From Theropithecus gelada (lineage: Eukaryota; Chordata; Mammalia; Primates; Cercopithecidae), in NCBI RefSeq assembly GCF_003255815.1, contig NC_037682.1:42098421-42162420 (forward strand): a stretch of DNA of 64,000 nt. Reading direction: 5' to 3'. The position numbers and the translations under genes were made by a program. Every line of letters starts with the position of its first letter. The stretch's first letter is position 1. This document shows positions 44,092 to 55,980 of the stretch, piece by piece. The notes beneath the pieces are model-generated. The model saw nothing but the letters and a program-made list of their open reading frames with translations, did no database searches and was not told the DNA's origin.

Positions 44092-45965
44092 AGATTTAGG
44101 AGTTCCCGTAGAACTGTATGTCTTCTTTTTAGACAATTGATATTATTTGGTCCACATAACCACTAGCATTTCCTCATCTCTAAATTTCTTATATATTTAG
44201 CATATGTTATTCTCATTTAATATGTCATCCTTCTTTCAATTCCTAAGTGATTCTTTTCTGGAAATAATTTCATTGTATAACTCACTGTTGACAAGATAGC
44301 ATAAATTCTCCTGAAAACCTGAAGCTGGCATTTATCCCTCTCTGGAGTCCCAAGCTGACATGTTGATTAAAATTAGCCATATTTGATTTTGAAGTAGTTA
44401 ATTACTGACAAGTCCAACTTGCTTTGTACTTTCCTAAACACTTTCTGAAATGCCAAATTATCTTTGAGGTCTTTGAAATATCCAGTATGCATTTCTATTC
44501 ATTATGGGTTCTTAAAAGAGAGTTAGTAGCCTATTGAAGCATTCCTACAAATGGAATTTAGACATTGAAGTTTAAATATCTCTAAGAACTGTACTTTAAC
44601 ATTCTTTTATCAAGAAAACACATACCAAATAAGCAGCATCTATAGATTTCACAGGTGTTGAGTGCAGATGCTGATAAATAGGTGCACTTCTGTAATGCAC
44701 AGTTTGTCACCTATTATTGCTGAGCTAAAATTAAGCAAAATATAAATGAACTCTACTGGTCACTGGATAGCAAAATAACATGAATTGGCTATTTCAATGA
44801 TTAATGGCCTCATTTAAGCATAAGGTATAAGAGTTCTAGCCACTTTTTAAATAGAAGAGATGATTTAGCAAGTGCTGGGAAATTGCTACTAGATCTCAAA
44901 GTAGAACACTGAATAGCTCCACCTAAGTGACAAATGTAAAGTTAACTTAGCTTTGTAAAGAATTGTGCAAAACTGTTAAGCCATTACATTATTTTTTCCA
45001 GCATGGCCTTGGACTACATAGCCTTATAATTAATTCTATTGCTGCTTTCTCCTCCTTCTTGTTACACTATCAATAATAACATGAACTTATAGCAAATACA
45101 TGGAAAATTCATGAGAAGGCAAACAAAGGACAAAGGAAAAGAGATGCAAAGCAAGTTGCATTTAGTTTGCTTATTCCATTGTGCATCTCATTTTGGTTAC
45201 AAAACTAATTTGTTTCACATATGAAATTTAGGGAAAAAAGTTCAAGTGGACTACAGTGACATCTGGGAACAACCTCTAAATAAACCATTGGTAAAAGTAA
45301 TGACTCACAAAATCCCCTATCAATAGCATAACAAAAATAGATTTGAAAACAACCCGGTACAGTTAATCCTCAGAAATACTCAGGAAGTTGGCAACTCTGG
45401 TAATTGGATCTTTTTGGTAGGAACTTTAGTGCTAACGCATTCTAAAATGACTTTATGGGAAAACTATGCAAATAAAAAAACTTAAATCTCCCATCCAAGG
45501 TTCAGGGTATTGCATTATTTGAGGCATTTTACCAAGCAGATTCCTAATCTGTTTGTCCTTTCAGACACTTACTTGCTTTATGTCCTGAACACCACATAAC
45601 TATAGACATATATTTACTGAAATGATTTAACCCCATGTTTGTGTCTTCTGTAAGACTGGAAGGTTCTTCATAACAGTAATAATGCCTTTATTACTTATAA
45701 TCATAGCATCTACCATTGAGTAGCTGGTAAACCTGTTTGCACCATGTCATTTTACCTATGGCTTGTTTGTTAGCTTCTCTCATGGACTTTGTCTACATAT
45801 ATTCTCTAATATTTGTAATAATCCAGAGAAGAAGCTAATATACCATTCTTATTTTCTGAACAAGGTAACTGAGAATAAAGAAGTTTTACTATTTCCTATT
45901 TAGGGCCCTGTGAAGTAGAGATTTTAACAGTCTCTCTGACTGCAATGTTCCTGTGATTTATCGTA
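44092..45965. other. Unique AT-rich stretch, weak old-repeat traces
   Basis: No gene is seen. AATAATCCAGAGAAGAAGC and TTTCTGAACAAGGTAACTGAG near 45820-45875 could be a decayed antisense MIR, too weak to call. Confidence 0.4.
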
Positions 45966-46545
45966 AAGGATAGCATTTGCATTACAAGTTATCACAAATT
46001 TTGCAGTTTAAAAGAAAGCCCATTTATTAGCTCATCTTTATGTTATTTCAGAAGTCTGAAACAGAATGGATAGGCTTCCTGATCAGGGTAACAGAAAACT
46101 GAAATCAGTGTCTGCCAGACTGAGTTCTCATTTGGAGGCTTTGAAGAAAAACCCACTTCTGAGTTTTTTCTTGTTAGAATTCAGTTGTAGGACTGAGGTA
46201 TCAGTATCTTCACTGGCTGTGAGTTAGGGTCCTCTTTCATTTCCTAGAGGCCACCAGAATTTCTTACCCCATATTTCTTCCAACTTCAAGCCAGCATTCA
46301 TTTCTGCTTGAAATTTGTGACATCCCTCTCTCTGACTTTTAAACCAAGATTTAAAAGGCTTGTGTAATTAAGTCAGGCTTGCCAAGATAATCTTCTGACA
46401 TTAAAGCCAACACACTTGAACCTTAATTACATCCACAACATTCCTCCACAGAAACATGTGTGTTAGAATTTTGATTGAATAACTGGGAGAAAGTGTGCAG
46501 GACTAGACATCTCTGGGACCATCTTAAAATTCTGCCTGCAAATTT
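45966..46545 (-). mobile_element. MLT1-like (MaLR) LTR copy, antisense
   Basis: In reverse it reads TGCAGGCAGAATTTTAAGATGG, then GATGTAATTAAGG, GGCCTCTAGGAAATGAAAG and CAGACACTGATTTCAG. This is the same order as the copies at 17906-18830 and 21859-22696. The 3' end is worn. Confidence 0.55.
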
Positions 46546-48432
46546 CCCTGCTCTTGCATTCTTGGCACATCATAGCATGATGCCTAATGTATTATGCATT
46601 GAAAAATTTTATATTACAAAATCCTATGCTATGTATGTGTAGGATGACAATAACTATTATTATCTGAGATCTTCCAATAATCATCATGGGAAAAGATAGA
46701 CATAATAAATTCAAAGCAGTTTATAGCTTATAGTATCACAGCAAGATTCCAAGGAAGAGTAAGGTTAGATTCTGATATTTTCTCACAGGAGTACCTTTTG
46801 GGCTAAATTTACACTAATAATCAAACTATCTAGAATATAAAGTGGAAGAGTGTGTTTAATTATGACCATCTCAGAATTCTGGGAGCTCAAACAAGAAATT
46901 AACTAGAAAAATCACAGATTTTCTTTTACTTTTACTTGATTTATCATTATATTGTATAGTATAATGGAGAATGGGAGGACAGTCCTCTTTCACAAGACTG
47001 TTAAGGAGACTGAATTCTTTACCTAGGCAACTCATAACAGGGTAACTTGTAACAGGGCATCTCACATAATGTGTTATGTTTTAGCTAACTTTATATGCCT
47101 CATGAAGATTTCTTCTTTTAAACTTAAATCATAATAGCATCTTAAGTATTTTCTCCAGTAAAAAGCTCAGAGTTATCAGGAAATAGAACTCAAATGTGCT
47201 GATCTTAAGACATCAATGGGAAGAATATTTTATTTTATTTTTTCTTAATTAAAGTTTGTTATTTCACGTTTTCTTCTTTCTCCTGCTTGTGGAGTATTGC
47301 TCACTCTATCACTTTCATCTCATTAATACTAACAAATAATAACTTGCTAATAGATAATTTGATTGGATAGGATATGTTTAATGGCGCCTTTAAGGGTATT
47401 TCACCTTTATTTTGTTTTTTTCCTTTTTTGCCCCGTAATATGGTTATTTTAATTAACATTTCTAACCTTTAAAATTATGTAATTCTTTTTTTTAAATAAA
47501 CTCCATCTCCCTGGGGAAAGAAAATTGTTCAAATGTAATTTGCTTCTTAAAATATTATTTGATTTTGTGTGTTGTTTTTTTTTTAAAGCAGTAAGCAGTC
47601 AAATAAATGAATTAAGTTGCCTGATAATATTTCTCAAGGGGGTTTCTTCCACTCTGAAATTGTAACTTCTATTGTCTGTTCATTTTAGTTACTAATTAAA
47701 AATGTTATTTCTTACATAATTGTTTGCACTTTTAAAACATTACTAGTTACATTATAATAAATTATGTCTTGCTTACTCATAATTAGATAATACCTGAATG
47801 CACACAGTCTGTTTTTATATTATCAAAAGTGCCTAGAACAGTGCTTAGAAGAAACATAAAGATATTTCATTTTGATTTTAATGTTTCTCCACTATGTTCT
47901 CAACTCATTCATTTTAAAGGTCTAATCCAAGTAAAATCTCCACTTTTCTAGTGAAACTCACTAGGTTGTTTTAAAATAACTCTGCGTTATTGACCTTTTT
48001 TGTTTGTTTGTTTGTTTGGCAAGAACAAATTAAAAACAGTCAGTCAGTTGTCTTCAGCTCTTCCACATAGCTTGAGTACTTTTAGAGCTGTTCCCAAAGT
48101 AGAAGTGCTGACTGGATGCTCAGTTATTAATGAAGTTCAACAGTTTTCTCTCTTTTGGGGAGATGTAATCTTCCTACCTCATCGCTTATTTTAAGATAAA
48201 CCACAACAGTCCATCTTTGTTTGAAATTGTATATTGCATTGTAAATGCAATTTCTATTTCTCCTGTTTTTATTTTACTGTTTAAAGCAAGCAAATTAATT
48301 TAACTGTAAATGGATGTAAATAGATTTACAAAGTTCAAATTATTGTAATACTTAATAATGATAATGCCCTTTTTCCATCAATAGCTGTGTCTCTCTGCAC
48401 AAAGGCTTTAGTTTCACAAAAGAAATGATCAA
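46546..48432. other. AT-rich stretch with no recognised feature
   Basis: A (GTTT)n tract lies at about 47999-48018. No gene or classifiable repeat is seen. Confidence 0.45.
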
Positions 48433-48454
48433 TTTTATTTATTTATTTATTCAT

Positions 48455-48489
<35 letters not shown>

Positions 48490-48770
48490 TTGAGATGGAG
48501 TTTTGCTCTGTCACCCAGGTTGGAGTGCAATGGCGCAATCTTGGCTCACTGCAACCTCTGCCTCCAAGGTTCAAGCAATTCTCCCACCTCAGCCTCCCGA
48601 GTAGCTGGTATTACAGGCGCCTGCCATGCTCGGCTAATTTTTCTTAATTTTAGTAGAGACGGGGTTTCACCATGTTGGTCAGGCTGGTCTTGAACTCCTG
48701 ACCTCAAGTAAAGCACCCGCCTTGGCCTCCCAAAGTGCTGGGATTACAGATGGGAGCCACGGCGCCCAGC
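48433..48770 (-). mobile_element. AluS, full length, antisense, with (ATTT)n tail
   Basis: A tail of about 14 ATTT-type units (48433-48490) leads into both Alu arms, ending GGCGCCCAGC. TGATCAA occurs on both sides (48426-48432 and 48771-48777). Confidence 0.92.
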
Positions 48771-48780
48771 TGATCAAAAT

Positions 48781-51729
48781 TCTTAAATAATTTATGTAAA
48801 AATTATGATCATAAAAAATGAAAGAGAAATACTCCCAGATAATATATAATTTGGTTTTATCTTAGAATTAGTGAGAAAAGGCTCGTTACATTTATAGCTG
48901 CCACTCATTTTAGATTAGAATCCTGTTACTATTCAGTTGATCACCATTAGAACAAAGATGCAATTTATGAGGGAAAGGCCTAGCTGAAACATTGAAATAT
49001 ATATTTAAGTGACTACTTTTAGGGAATAAAAGGAAGTTAGAATTACATGAGTGTATGTAAGATTATAGAGGATAAAAGCACTGTTGGTCACCTTTGCCAA
49101 ACCACAAAGTCAAGAAAGGTGTGAACAAAAAAAGATATACATGCACATGCTTATTGCCATTTCATAAACATACACTGTAGTGTTTCACCTGGACTTATGA
49201 AGCCAATGATTAAATGTTTCATAAAATTCATTGACACCAGAAGAAATGATCCACTGGAATATAGCATGAACATTTCAGAGGCTACACCCATGTTAAGGGT
49301 GGGCTGTGAATATTGATTTGATTCCAGTTCTGTGTTAAGTAATAAGCATGTAGACCTGCTAACTGCAGTAACTGCAGTAACTCTGTGTTACAAGGGCACC
49401 CAGGGGAAAAGTAAGTGTTACATACTATAATTATACGTATTTCCACCAATAGTTATGAAAAGAACCATAATACCCATAGGTTAATATGACTTTTCTTAGC
49501 GATTTCCCAGAATGAAATAGCAATGTGTCATGGTAAACCACTTACTTTAGGTAAGAATTCAGAGTTGGGAGTAGCACCAGCTTCTCCAATGACATGAGAA
49601 TGAAACAGGATCCAAGCCCTGTAGTTGTGGCCAGGACTGGATCCTTAGGAACTGGCCTCTTATCATAAAGCATTACAAAAAGCCAATCTATTTTCTGTGA
49701 GGTCCAGCTTTATGGAATTAGACTCTTAAAATTTTGAATTTACATCTCAACTCATGAATACCTATTGCAATGATCTTAATAGTTCACACACCTTTCATAT
49801 GAACTTAAAATTAATGTTTAAATTAGTATAAAACAATTATTTGGCAATTTTAGTGCAATAGTTGCTAGATGAAGGTTGTAAGAACCATTCCTAATGATGA
49901 CAAATGAGAAATGCATGCCTGAAAACAAGCAGAGTCTTTCCATGTTTGCTCCATTATTTTTGCACCAGGCCTTTTTTATAATTAATGCTACAACCACACT
50001 GGGGACCACACTCAGATTCTGCCCTTCCTCACTTACAAAGTAGTGGTAGTAAGATTTACCTCTTGAGATTACTCTGAAAATTACATCATGTATACAATGC
50101 CTTACAGATCTAGCACAGTGTTCGACAGTGCCCAAATACATACTGAGAAAGCGTTATTGCTTTCTTTGTGTTTTTCTTCAGAAATATACAATATAAACCT
50201 AGAGGATTAGTACTTTTTCTGATGAACGTAGGAATATGGTCACTGAGAAATCCATAAAATTACTGAGAATTTTGAATTTAGACGTACCAAGAATGACTCC
50301 TTTTCTAAGTAGAATGCAACAAGTAACAGTATATATGGAATGTTTCTATAGTATTGGAGATTTGGTTAAAATATTTCATCTGTAGCCAATTCTAAACATA
50401 TCAAAATAAACATATCCAAGACTTAAATTCATCTTCACTATATGTAATATTTCATACAGTATAATGTAATGTTTCATATACAATTTTCTAAAATTGAATT
50501 CTTCATGGCCAGTGTATGAATGTGTGAATGAATGTATGCCATATTCATCTTTGTTCCCCGAGTACATCTTCTAGGAGGAATAAATCATAACATATCAAAG
50601 TTTTCATTGGAAACGGAATTCATCAATGGAAAATTGATGGTCCCTACCTACTCTCTTCTGCTGAAATTTTTGAGAAACATTTGTTAAAATCATTTTTTCT
50701 TCTGCATAAACAATTCCATTTCCCTTAAACCTTAGTTTTATACCACCTGATCAGCTTTGAATCTCTGAGTTATTTGTGCCACTAATAAGGTAAAGAGGCT
50801 TTAAATGGTCAAGATATTCAAGAGTGATATAACTTGAAATTTCCTGACCATTTTCTGATACATGCATGTTAATTAATTATTATTTAATTGGGATACTGCA
50901 AATTATTCCTCTCCTTTCTCTCTGAATCTTAAAAAATATTTTATAACATTTGTGAAAATAATATACATCAATCAATAATTTAAAAATTCCAAACACTGAA
51001 GTACTCTAGTTGACAATCTTTTAAAGTTTGTTTTCCCTGATAGTACTTTAAAGTAGAGGCACAGAACACGTTAGAGACACAGTTTCTGCATTTGTCCCTG
51101 GGGCATTCATTGTCCTCATGTTATTTTGCCAGGACAACGCTCATATTAACCTCCTATACCAAAGGCTTTCTTTGGGAAAAACACAGTTCTCCAACTGTGA
51201 TGAAACCAATCAGATGAACAACTGCAGAAAACCTTTAATATGAATAATAACAGTAAGAAAGTTAAGCCCAGCACAAGAAAACCAGATCAGTGGCAGAACA
51301 GGAGTTGCTCACTCAGAGCAGAGCAAACCTGAAACAGGAGCAAAGAAAGTGAGGATGGTAAGGGAGGTTCAACATCTAGTAAAGAGAAGTTTCCTTCTTT
51401 GTGAATGTAATTTGCTCATTTTACAGCTTCTTCTCATAACATTGTCTTTTGCTTCAAGACCTAGACTAGATTCAGTTTTAAGATAGCATTTATCGATCAT
51501 AAATCGTAGCATTCTATGATCTTAATATTCTGTCTCCATCCTATCGTTTTGCCACAGCCTCAAACACTCACCAGTATCCTGTGTACTAAGGTTACATTAC
51601 ATGAACTGTCGTTACCTGAACTTATTCACATCCCTGCCTTGGTTGACTCTTTCAAATATCCTTCCACATGGAAGAATCTTCCAACTTTGATCTGTGCCTA
51701 TTCAAAGGCCTTCTGAAATACTTCCCAAA
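48781..51729. other. Unique AT-rich stretch with no recognised feature
   Basis: About 2.9 kb without a gene or classifiable repeat. The 107-codon antisense frame at 49818-50141 has one hydrophobic stretch (VPSVVVALII) but no family resemblance. Confidence 0.45.
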
Positions 51730-51765
51730 TAGTTGCCCAATTAGTTGCCCAATTAGTTGCCCAAT
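51730..51765. repeat. Three tandem copies of a 12-bp unit
   Basis: TAGTTGCCCAAT is repeated three times without mismatch. Confidence 0.95.
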
Positions 51766-51807
51766 TCAGAGAGCTAGAATTGAACTTCAGCTTCATATAA
51801 AAATGCA

Positions 51808-51880
51808 GATATATAAATATATATAAATATATAAATATATATGAATATATATATAATTATATATAAATATAATTTTATTC
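51808..51880. repeat. TATAAA-type AT microsatellite
   Basis: Mixed ATATAA and ATAT units, nearly pure A/T. Confidence 0.9.
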
Positions 51881-51974
51881 TTTAAAAAGCACCCGATATT
51901 CAATTTCAAAACTATATAAATACAAAGGAAAAAATATTTTTAGGATACCTATAGAGCAAACTATCTAGAACATA

Positions 51975-52215
51975 GTCATTCACTCATTTATTCCACAAAC
52001 ATTTACTGAGCTCTGAATATGTATCTATGACTATGCCAAGCACTTTATATACATTATCTCACTTAATGTGATAATAAACACCTTCTGAAGTGATGACTAC
52101 AGAAGCCAGGTTCTATTATCATTCCCAGAGTGCCAAAATCAAACAGTTATTAAGAGGTAGAAGCAGGATTTAAATCTACCTAAGAATTATTTCTGAAACT
52201 GTTCTTATCCATTAT
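51975..52215 (-). repeat. MIR or L2 3' fragment, antisense
   Basis: TTCACTCATTTATTCCACAAAC, ATTTACTGAGCTCTGAATATG, TGCCAAGCACTTTATATAC and GTAGAAGCAGGATTTAAATC match the reverse-complement MIR/L2 ending in order. Confidence 0.7.
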
Positions 52216-52479
52216 GTAAATCTGTAAATCTGGATATATATGTTTGTATACACATATATTACAAATATACATGCACATATAGATGTAGATTGAAATAGAT
52301 GGACAGATTTATTGATAGAGATATTTTAATTTATATCATGTTACTAATGCTATAGACTATTTTCCCTTACTTTTATCCTTTTTTGTTGTTGTTCTTTCTC
52401 AGAGCTATTAATTATATATCAGTTGTGGTAATTGATACTTTCTTCCTTCACCTTGGAGAAGAAATGTTGTACAAAAATT

Positions 52480-52690
52480 GAAAGTGCAACTCTGGAATCA
52501 GATAGTGTGGCTCTAGTGTACGTACGAGCACTAAAATCATGGATAACCTACTTAAATCTCAAATTCTTCATCTATAAAATGATGTCAATGTGCTGTGTTC
52601 ATAACATTACACAATGCACCCTGAAAGATGGTGATAGGAGTAGCCTGACACATTGTAAGTACATAATGTAGATTAATTTATTACTTGGTA
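52480..52690 (+). repeat. MIR fragment, sense
   Basis: CAACTCTGGAATCAGATAG, CTTAAATCTCAAATTCTTCATC and ATTGTAAGTACATAATG follow the MIR order. Confidence 0.6.
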
Positions 52691-54344
52691 AATATGTTAT
52701 TTACAATGCATAGAAAAGGTACAGAGCTTGAGGATGAATTTATGTCTCATTGAATTTCACTGACAGCATGTAGACCTTTGCCTTGTACATAACCATGTTT
52801 TCAATAGATGGATAAGAAATTGAAATTATTGTTGATTCAAAAAAAAACTCCTATTCTGATAGCCAGATTATGCTACTAATAAAATAATTCAGGGAGGAAA
52901 AAAAAAAAAACATTGTGTTGGGGAAGAGGAAAGATTCAAAGCAGACCCAGAGTTGCCTACCAAGCAAGTTGAGAGCAGCTCAAAGAAAAACCAAGGATAA
53001 ACATGTGTGAGGTGCTTGTTGTGGAAGGGACTTTGTAGTTTTGGCCAGCATATTGTCTATTGAAGAAAAATACTATGCAAAAAGATACAATACAGTATCA
53101 TGTGCTAAGTGCTATAATTGGCATACGATAAATCGAATTTTAAAAAGAGAGTATAAGAACACAATGAAATAAAGAAAATATTTGCCTAGAATCATAATAA
53201 AGGCAAGACAGAATATAAGAACAGGATACATTGGAAAGAGTCATTAAGTCAGTCTGTTTTGCAGATGAGAAACTCAGTTTCAAAGAGTTGAAAGTTGTTA
53301 GAGATTACAGAGTCCAAAAGATAATTTATAGTGCTTTCATTTGAAGTAATACATGTAAATGTTTAAGGTACTATGAAGCTTATTGAAAGCAATCAATAAA
53401 TATCATTTATTAACATTTTCATTCTTCTTTATGGTTACAGAGTTGATTTGCAAATCCTTGCATCAATTTCCAAGCCATTACTTAAATCCGTCTTGTTCTT
53501 CTGAAATGTCCTTGCTTATAAGAATTCAATGTTTTAAATATTTGATTTATATAAAAGCTAACAAAGTTAATCCATTCCTCAAAATGTATAATTTTCTTTA
53601 AAAAATAAATATTTGACTATAAATGCTAATTTCATCCTTTGGAAAACTACTGTTGTGCACATGTCAATAAATTCAGTATAAAAATTATCTAGGCTATCAA
53701 AAGCAAAGTATAAAAAGTTTATAATTTTATTTCATAATCTAAATTTGTAATTTTATAAATTATAAAAGAGTTATTATTTTGGGAATAATGAACATTTCTA
53801 TGTTTTAAAAATTATTTTCCTTAACATACAGCAGAGTTTGGAAAATGTTAAATGTTAGCATGCTTACATTTTAAATTTTCAACATTTTTCCATGAGATAA
53901 ACAGCCTAAATTCTTTATTTATAGAACCATTTTTTCTGTTTTATAGCATGATAATCTTTCTATTAATATATATTAAATTTCACCTTTCAAATTTATGCTA
54001 ACTAAAAAATTGGGATTCTGGTCTAAAGAAAGGTGACACAACATCTGTTAGAGAAGAAAATATGGCCAAATCTATCAACAACCATCTCTCTCTTAGATCC
54101 TCCTACCTCAGCTGATAGAGTAAAAACTAAATCATCCATTAATTTAAACTCAGACTATGAACCTAGAATGGCTTAGAGAAGCTATGCTTCCTCCTCCTCA
54201 ATTTCTCTGCTATTGCCAACATAGCTACCTTTTACGGCCCAGTTCACTTGTTTCAGTTGAATTGCTATTAAAAACGGAAAACAAAAATAAAACCCTCATA
54301 TTTAGTTGACACCTGCTCTGGCAGATAATGCAAAAAAAAAAAAT
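52691..54344. other. AT-rich stretch with no recognised feature
   Basis: A weak MIR-like phrase (GTTTTGCAGATGAGAAACTCAG, about 53259) is present. No gene is seen. Confidence 0.4.
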
Positions 54345-54477
54345 TCTAATTTGTTCTTATTTATTCTCAAAAACCCTTTGAAATGAAATCGTTATTCTTC
54401 ACATGGGGAAAATGAAGCTACGGGATGTGAAGTGTTCTTGCATATTAATAAATAGTGGAACTGAAATTCAAACTCAG
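54345..54477 (-). repeat. MIR fragment, antisense
   Basis: GTTATTCTTCACATGGGGAAAATGAAG, AATAGTGGAACTGAAATTC and AAACTCAGTG match the reverse-complement MIR core. Confidence 0.55.
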
Positions 54478-54985
54478 TGTAACAGGTTAAATTGGGTCCC
54501 CTGGCAAAAATTCCTGTTTCAGCCCTATCATCCTCTTTCTCAAAATGTGGTCTTATTTGGAAATAGGGTGTTTATAGATGTAATTAGTTAAGAGAAGTCA
54601 TACGGGAGTAGGGTGGGCCCTTAGTCCATTACATTTGGTATCTGAACAAAGGGGAAGTTTAGACATAGAGACAGATCGACATGTGGATGAAATACGATGT
54701 AAAGAGACATATAAGAAGAATGCCATGTGAACATGATGATAGACATTGGGGTGTTGTGCCTATAGGCCAAGGAATGACAAAGATTGCCTGCAAATCACCA
54801 GAAGCCAAGAGAGATGTAGAACAGATTATCCCTACAGTCCTCACAAGAAAACAATCACATGGACAACTTGATCTCCAACTTCCAGTCTCCAGATAATAAG
54901 AAGACAAATTTCTTGAATTTAGGCCACTCAGTTTATGGATTGTTTGTTTGTTTTTGTTATAGTAGACCAAGCAAACTAATAAACT
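54478..54985 (+). mobile_element. MLT1-like (MaLR) LTR, sense
   Basis: GTTAAATTGGGTCCCC, GTGGTCTTATTTGGAAATAGGG, GATGTAATTAGTTAAG, GTAGGGTGGGCCCTTAG, CACCAGAAGCC and a CAAGCAAACTAATAA ending form the ordered landmarks of an MLT1-type LTR about 508 bp long. It is a different variant from the TAGGCAGAATT copies. The antisense 103-codon frame across it is a by-product. Confidence 0.65.
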
Positions 54986-55653
54986 CTGGTCTTTTAAAGT
55001 TCACGGTTTTCCTCATGTTTAATTATTTGCTGTCAAAATGCTTCTGTATTAAACCTGCTTTGTACCATAGATAAAATGTTATATAGAAGTCATCCAACAC
55101 TGTAATTGTGTCCTAAATATATCTAGCTCCACAGAGAGTCAATAATTATTTATTCTTGAATGATTCTTAGAAGAGAGAAGTTTGTAGCAAAATTTGGTAT
55201 TAAGGACAGCATAAAAGATACTGTCCTTAATACCAAAGAAGAGAGCTGTGTCAGATTTTTCCATGTTCTGGCTCATTCCTATCTCTTTACGGTAGTTCCT
55301 TGTATCCTAGGGACTGGAAGCCTGGGAATTACATTGTCTAGAATTTCCCTATGCAGAATTTTAGCTTAAAGTTTACCAACAAAGGAGAAACACACAAGAC
55401 TTGGATTGCTGAAGGGAAAGCAGAAGATTTTCTGATGTGGCAATGGTAGATAGCCATAGATTTTATCAAGCCCACTGCAGCTTTTTACATCACCTTCTGG
55501 GTCATCTGCATGAATCTCACCTTTCTCAGTACTACAGGTCCTTCTAAACTAGACTTCCATGATCTGGTTGGGAGTAGCAACATCCCAATTCTATTACAGA
55601 GACTGACAGTGGAGCGTCTTCCTGACCACTCCACTAGCCCTTCCAATGTAATG
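54986..55653. other. Unique stretch containing a perfect hairpin
   Basis: No gene is seen. The hairpin is listed separately. Confidence 0.45.
55193..55237. repeat. Perfect 17-bp inverted repeat, 11-base loop
   Basis: TTTGGTATTAAGGACAG (55193-55209) and CTGTCCTTAATACCAAA (55221-55237) are exact reverse complements around CATAAAAGATA. The 9-mer AGAAGAGAG occurs on both sides (55169-55177 and 55237-55245). Confidence 0.95.
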
Positions 55654-55980
55654 TTTTTTTGTTGTTGTTTGTTTGTTCTGTTTTTGTTTTTGTTTTTAGA
55701 CGGACTCTCATTCTTGTCACCCAGGCTGGAGTGCAATGGCGTGATCTCGGCTCACTGAAACCTCCACTTTCCAGGTTCAAGAGATTCTCCTGCCTCAGTC
55801 TCTCCAGTAGCTGCGATTACAGGCTTGCGCAACCAAGCCTGGCTAATTTTTGCATTTTTAGTAGAGATGGGTTTTCGCCATGTTGACCAGGCTGGTCTCA
55901 AACTCCTGTCCTCAGGTGATCTGGCCCGTCTCGACCTCCCAAAGTGCTGGGATTACAGGCCTGAGCCACCGCTCCTGGCC
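55654..55980 (-). mobile_element. AluS, full length, antisense
   Basis: A TTG/TTTTTG-type tail (55654-55700) leads to CTCATTCTTGTCACCCAGGC and both arms, ending GCTCCTGGCC. CCTCAGGTGATCTGGCCC suits AluS. No clear target duplication was seen. Confidence 0.9.

Noticed and set aside
49818..50141. 107-codon antisense frame
   Set aside because: No domain or family resemblance, and no supporting context. A frame of this length is expected by chance in 64 kb.
51808..51880. Possible CRISPR-like or minisatellite array
   Set aside because: Plain AT-rich simple sequence with no spacer structure, in a vertebrate genome.
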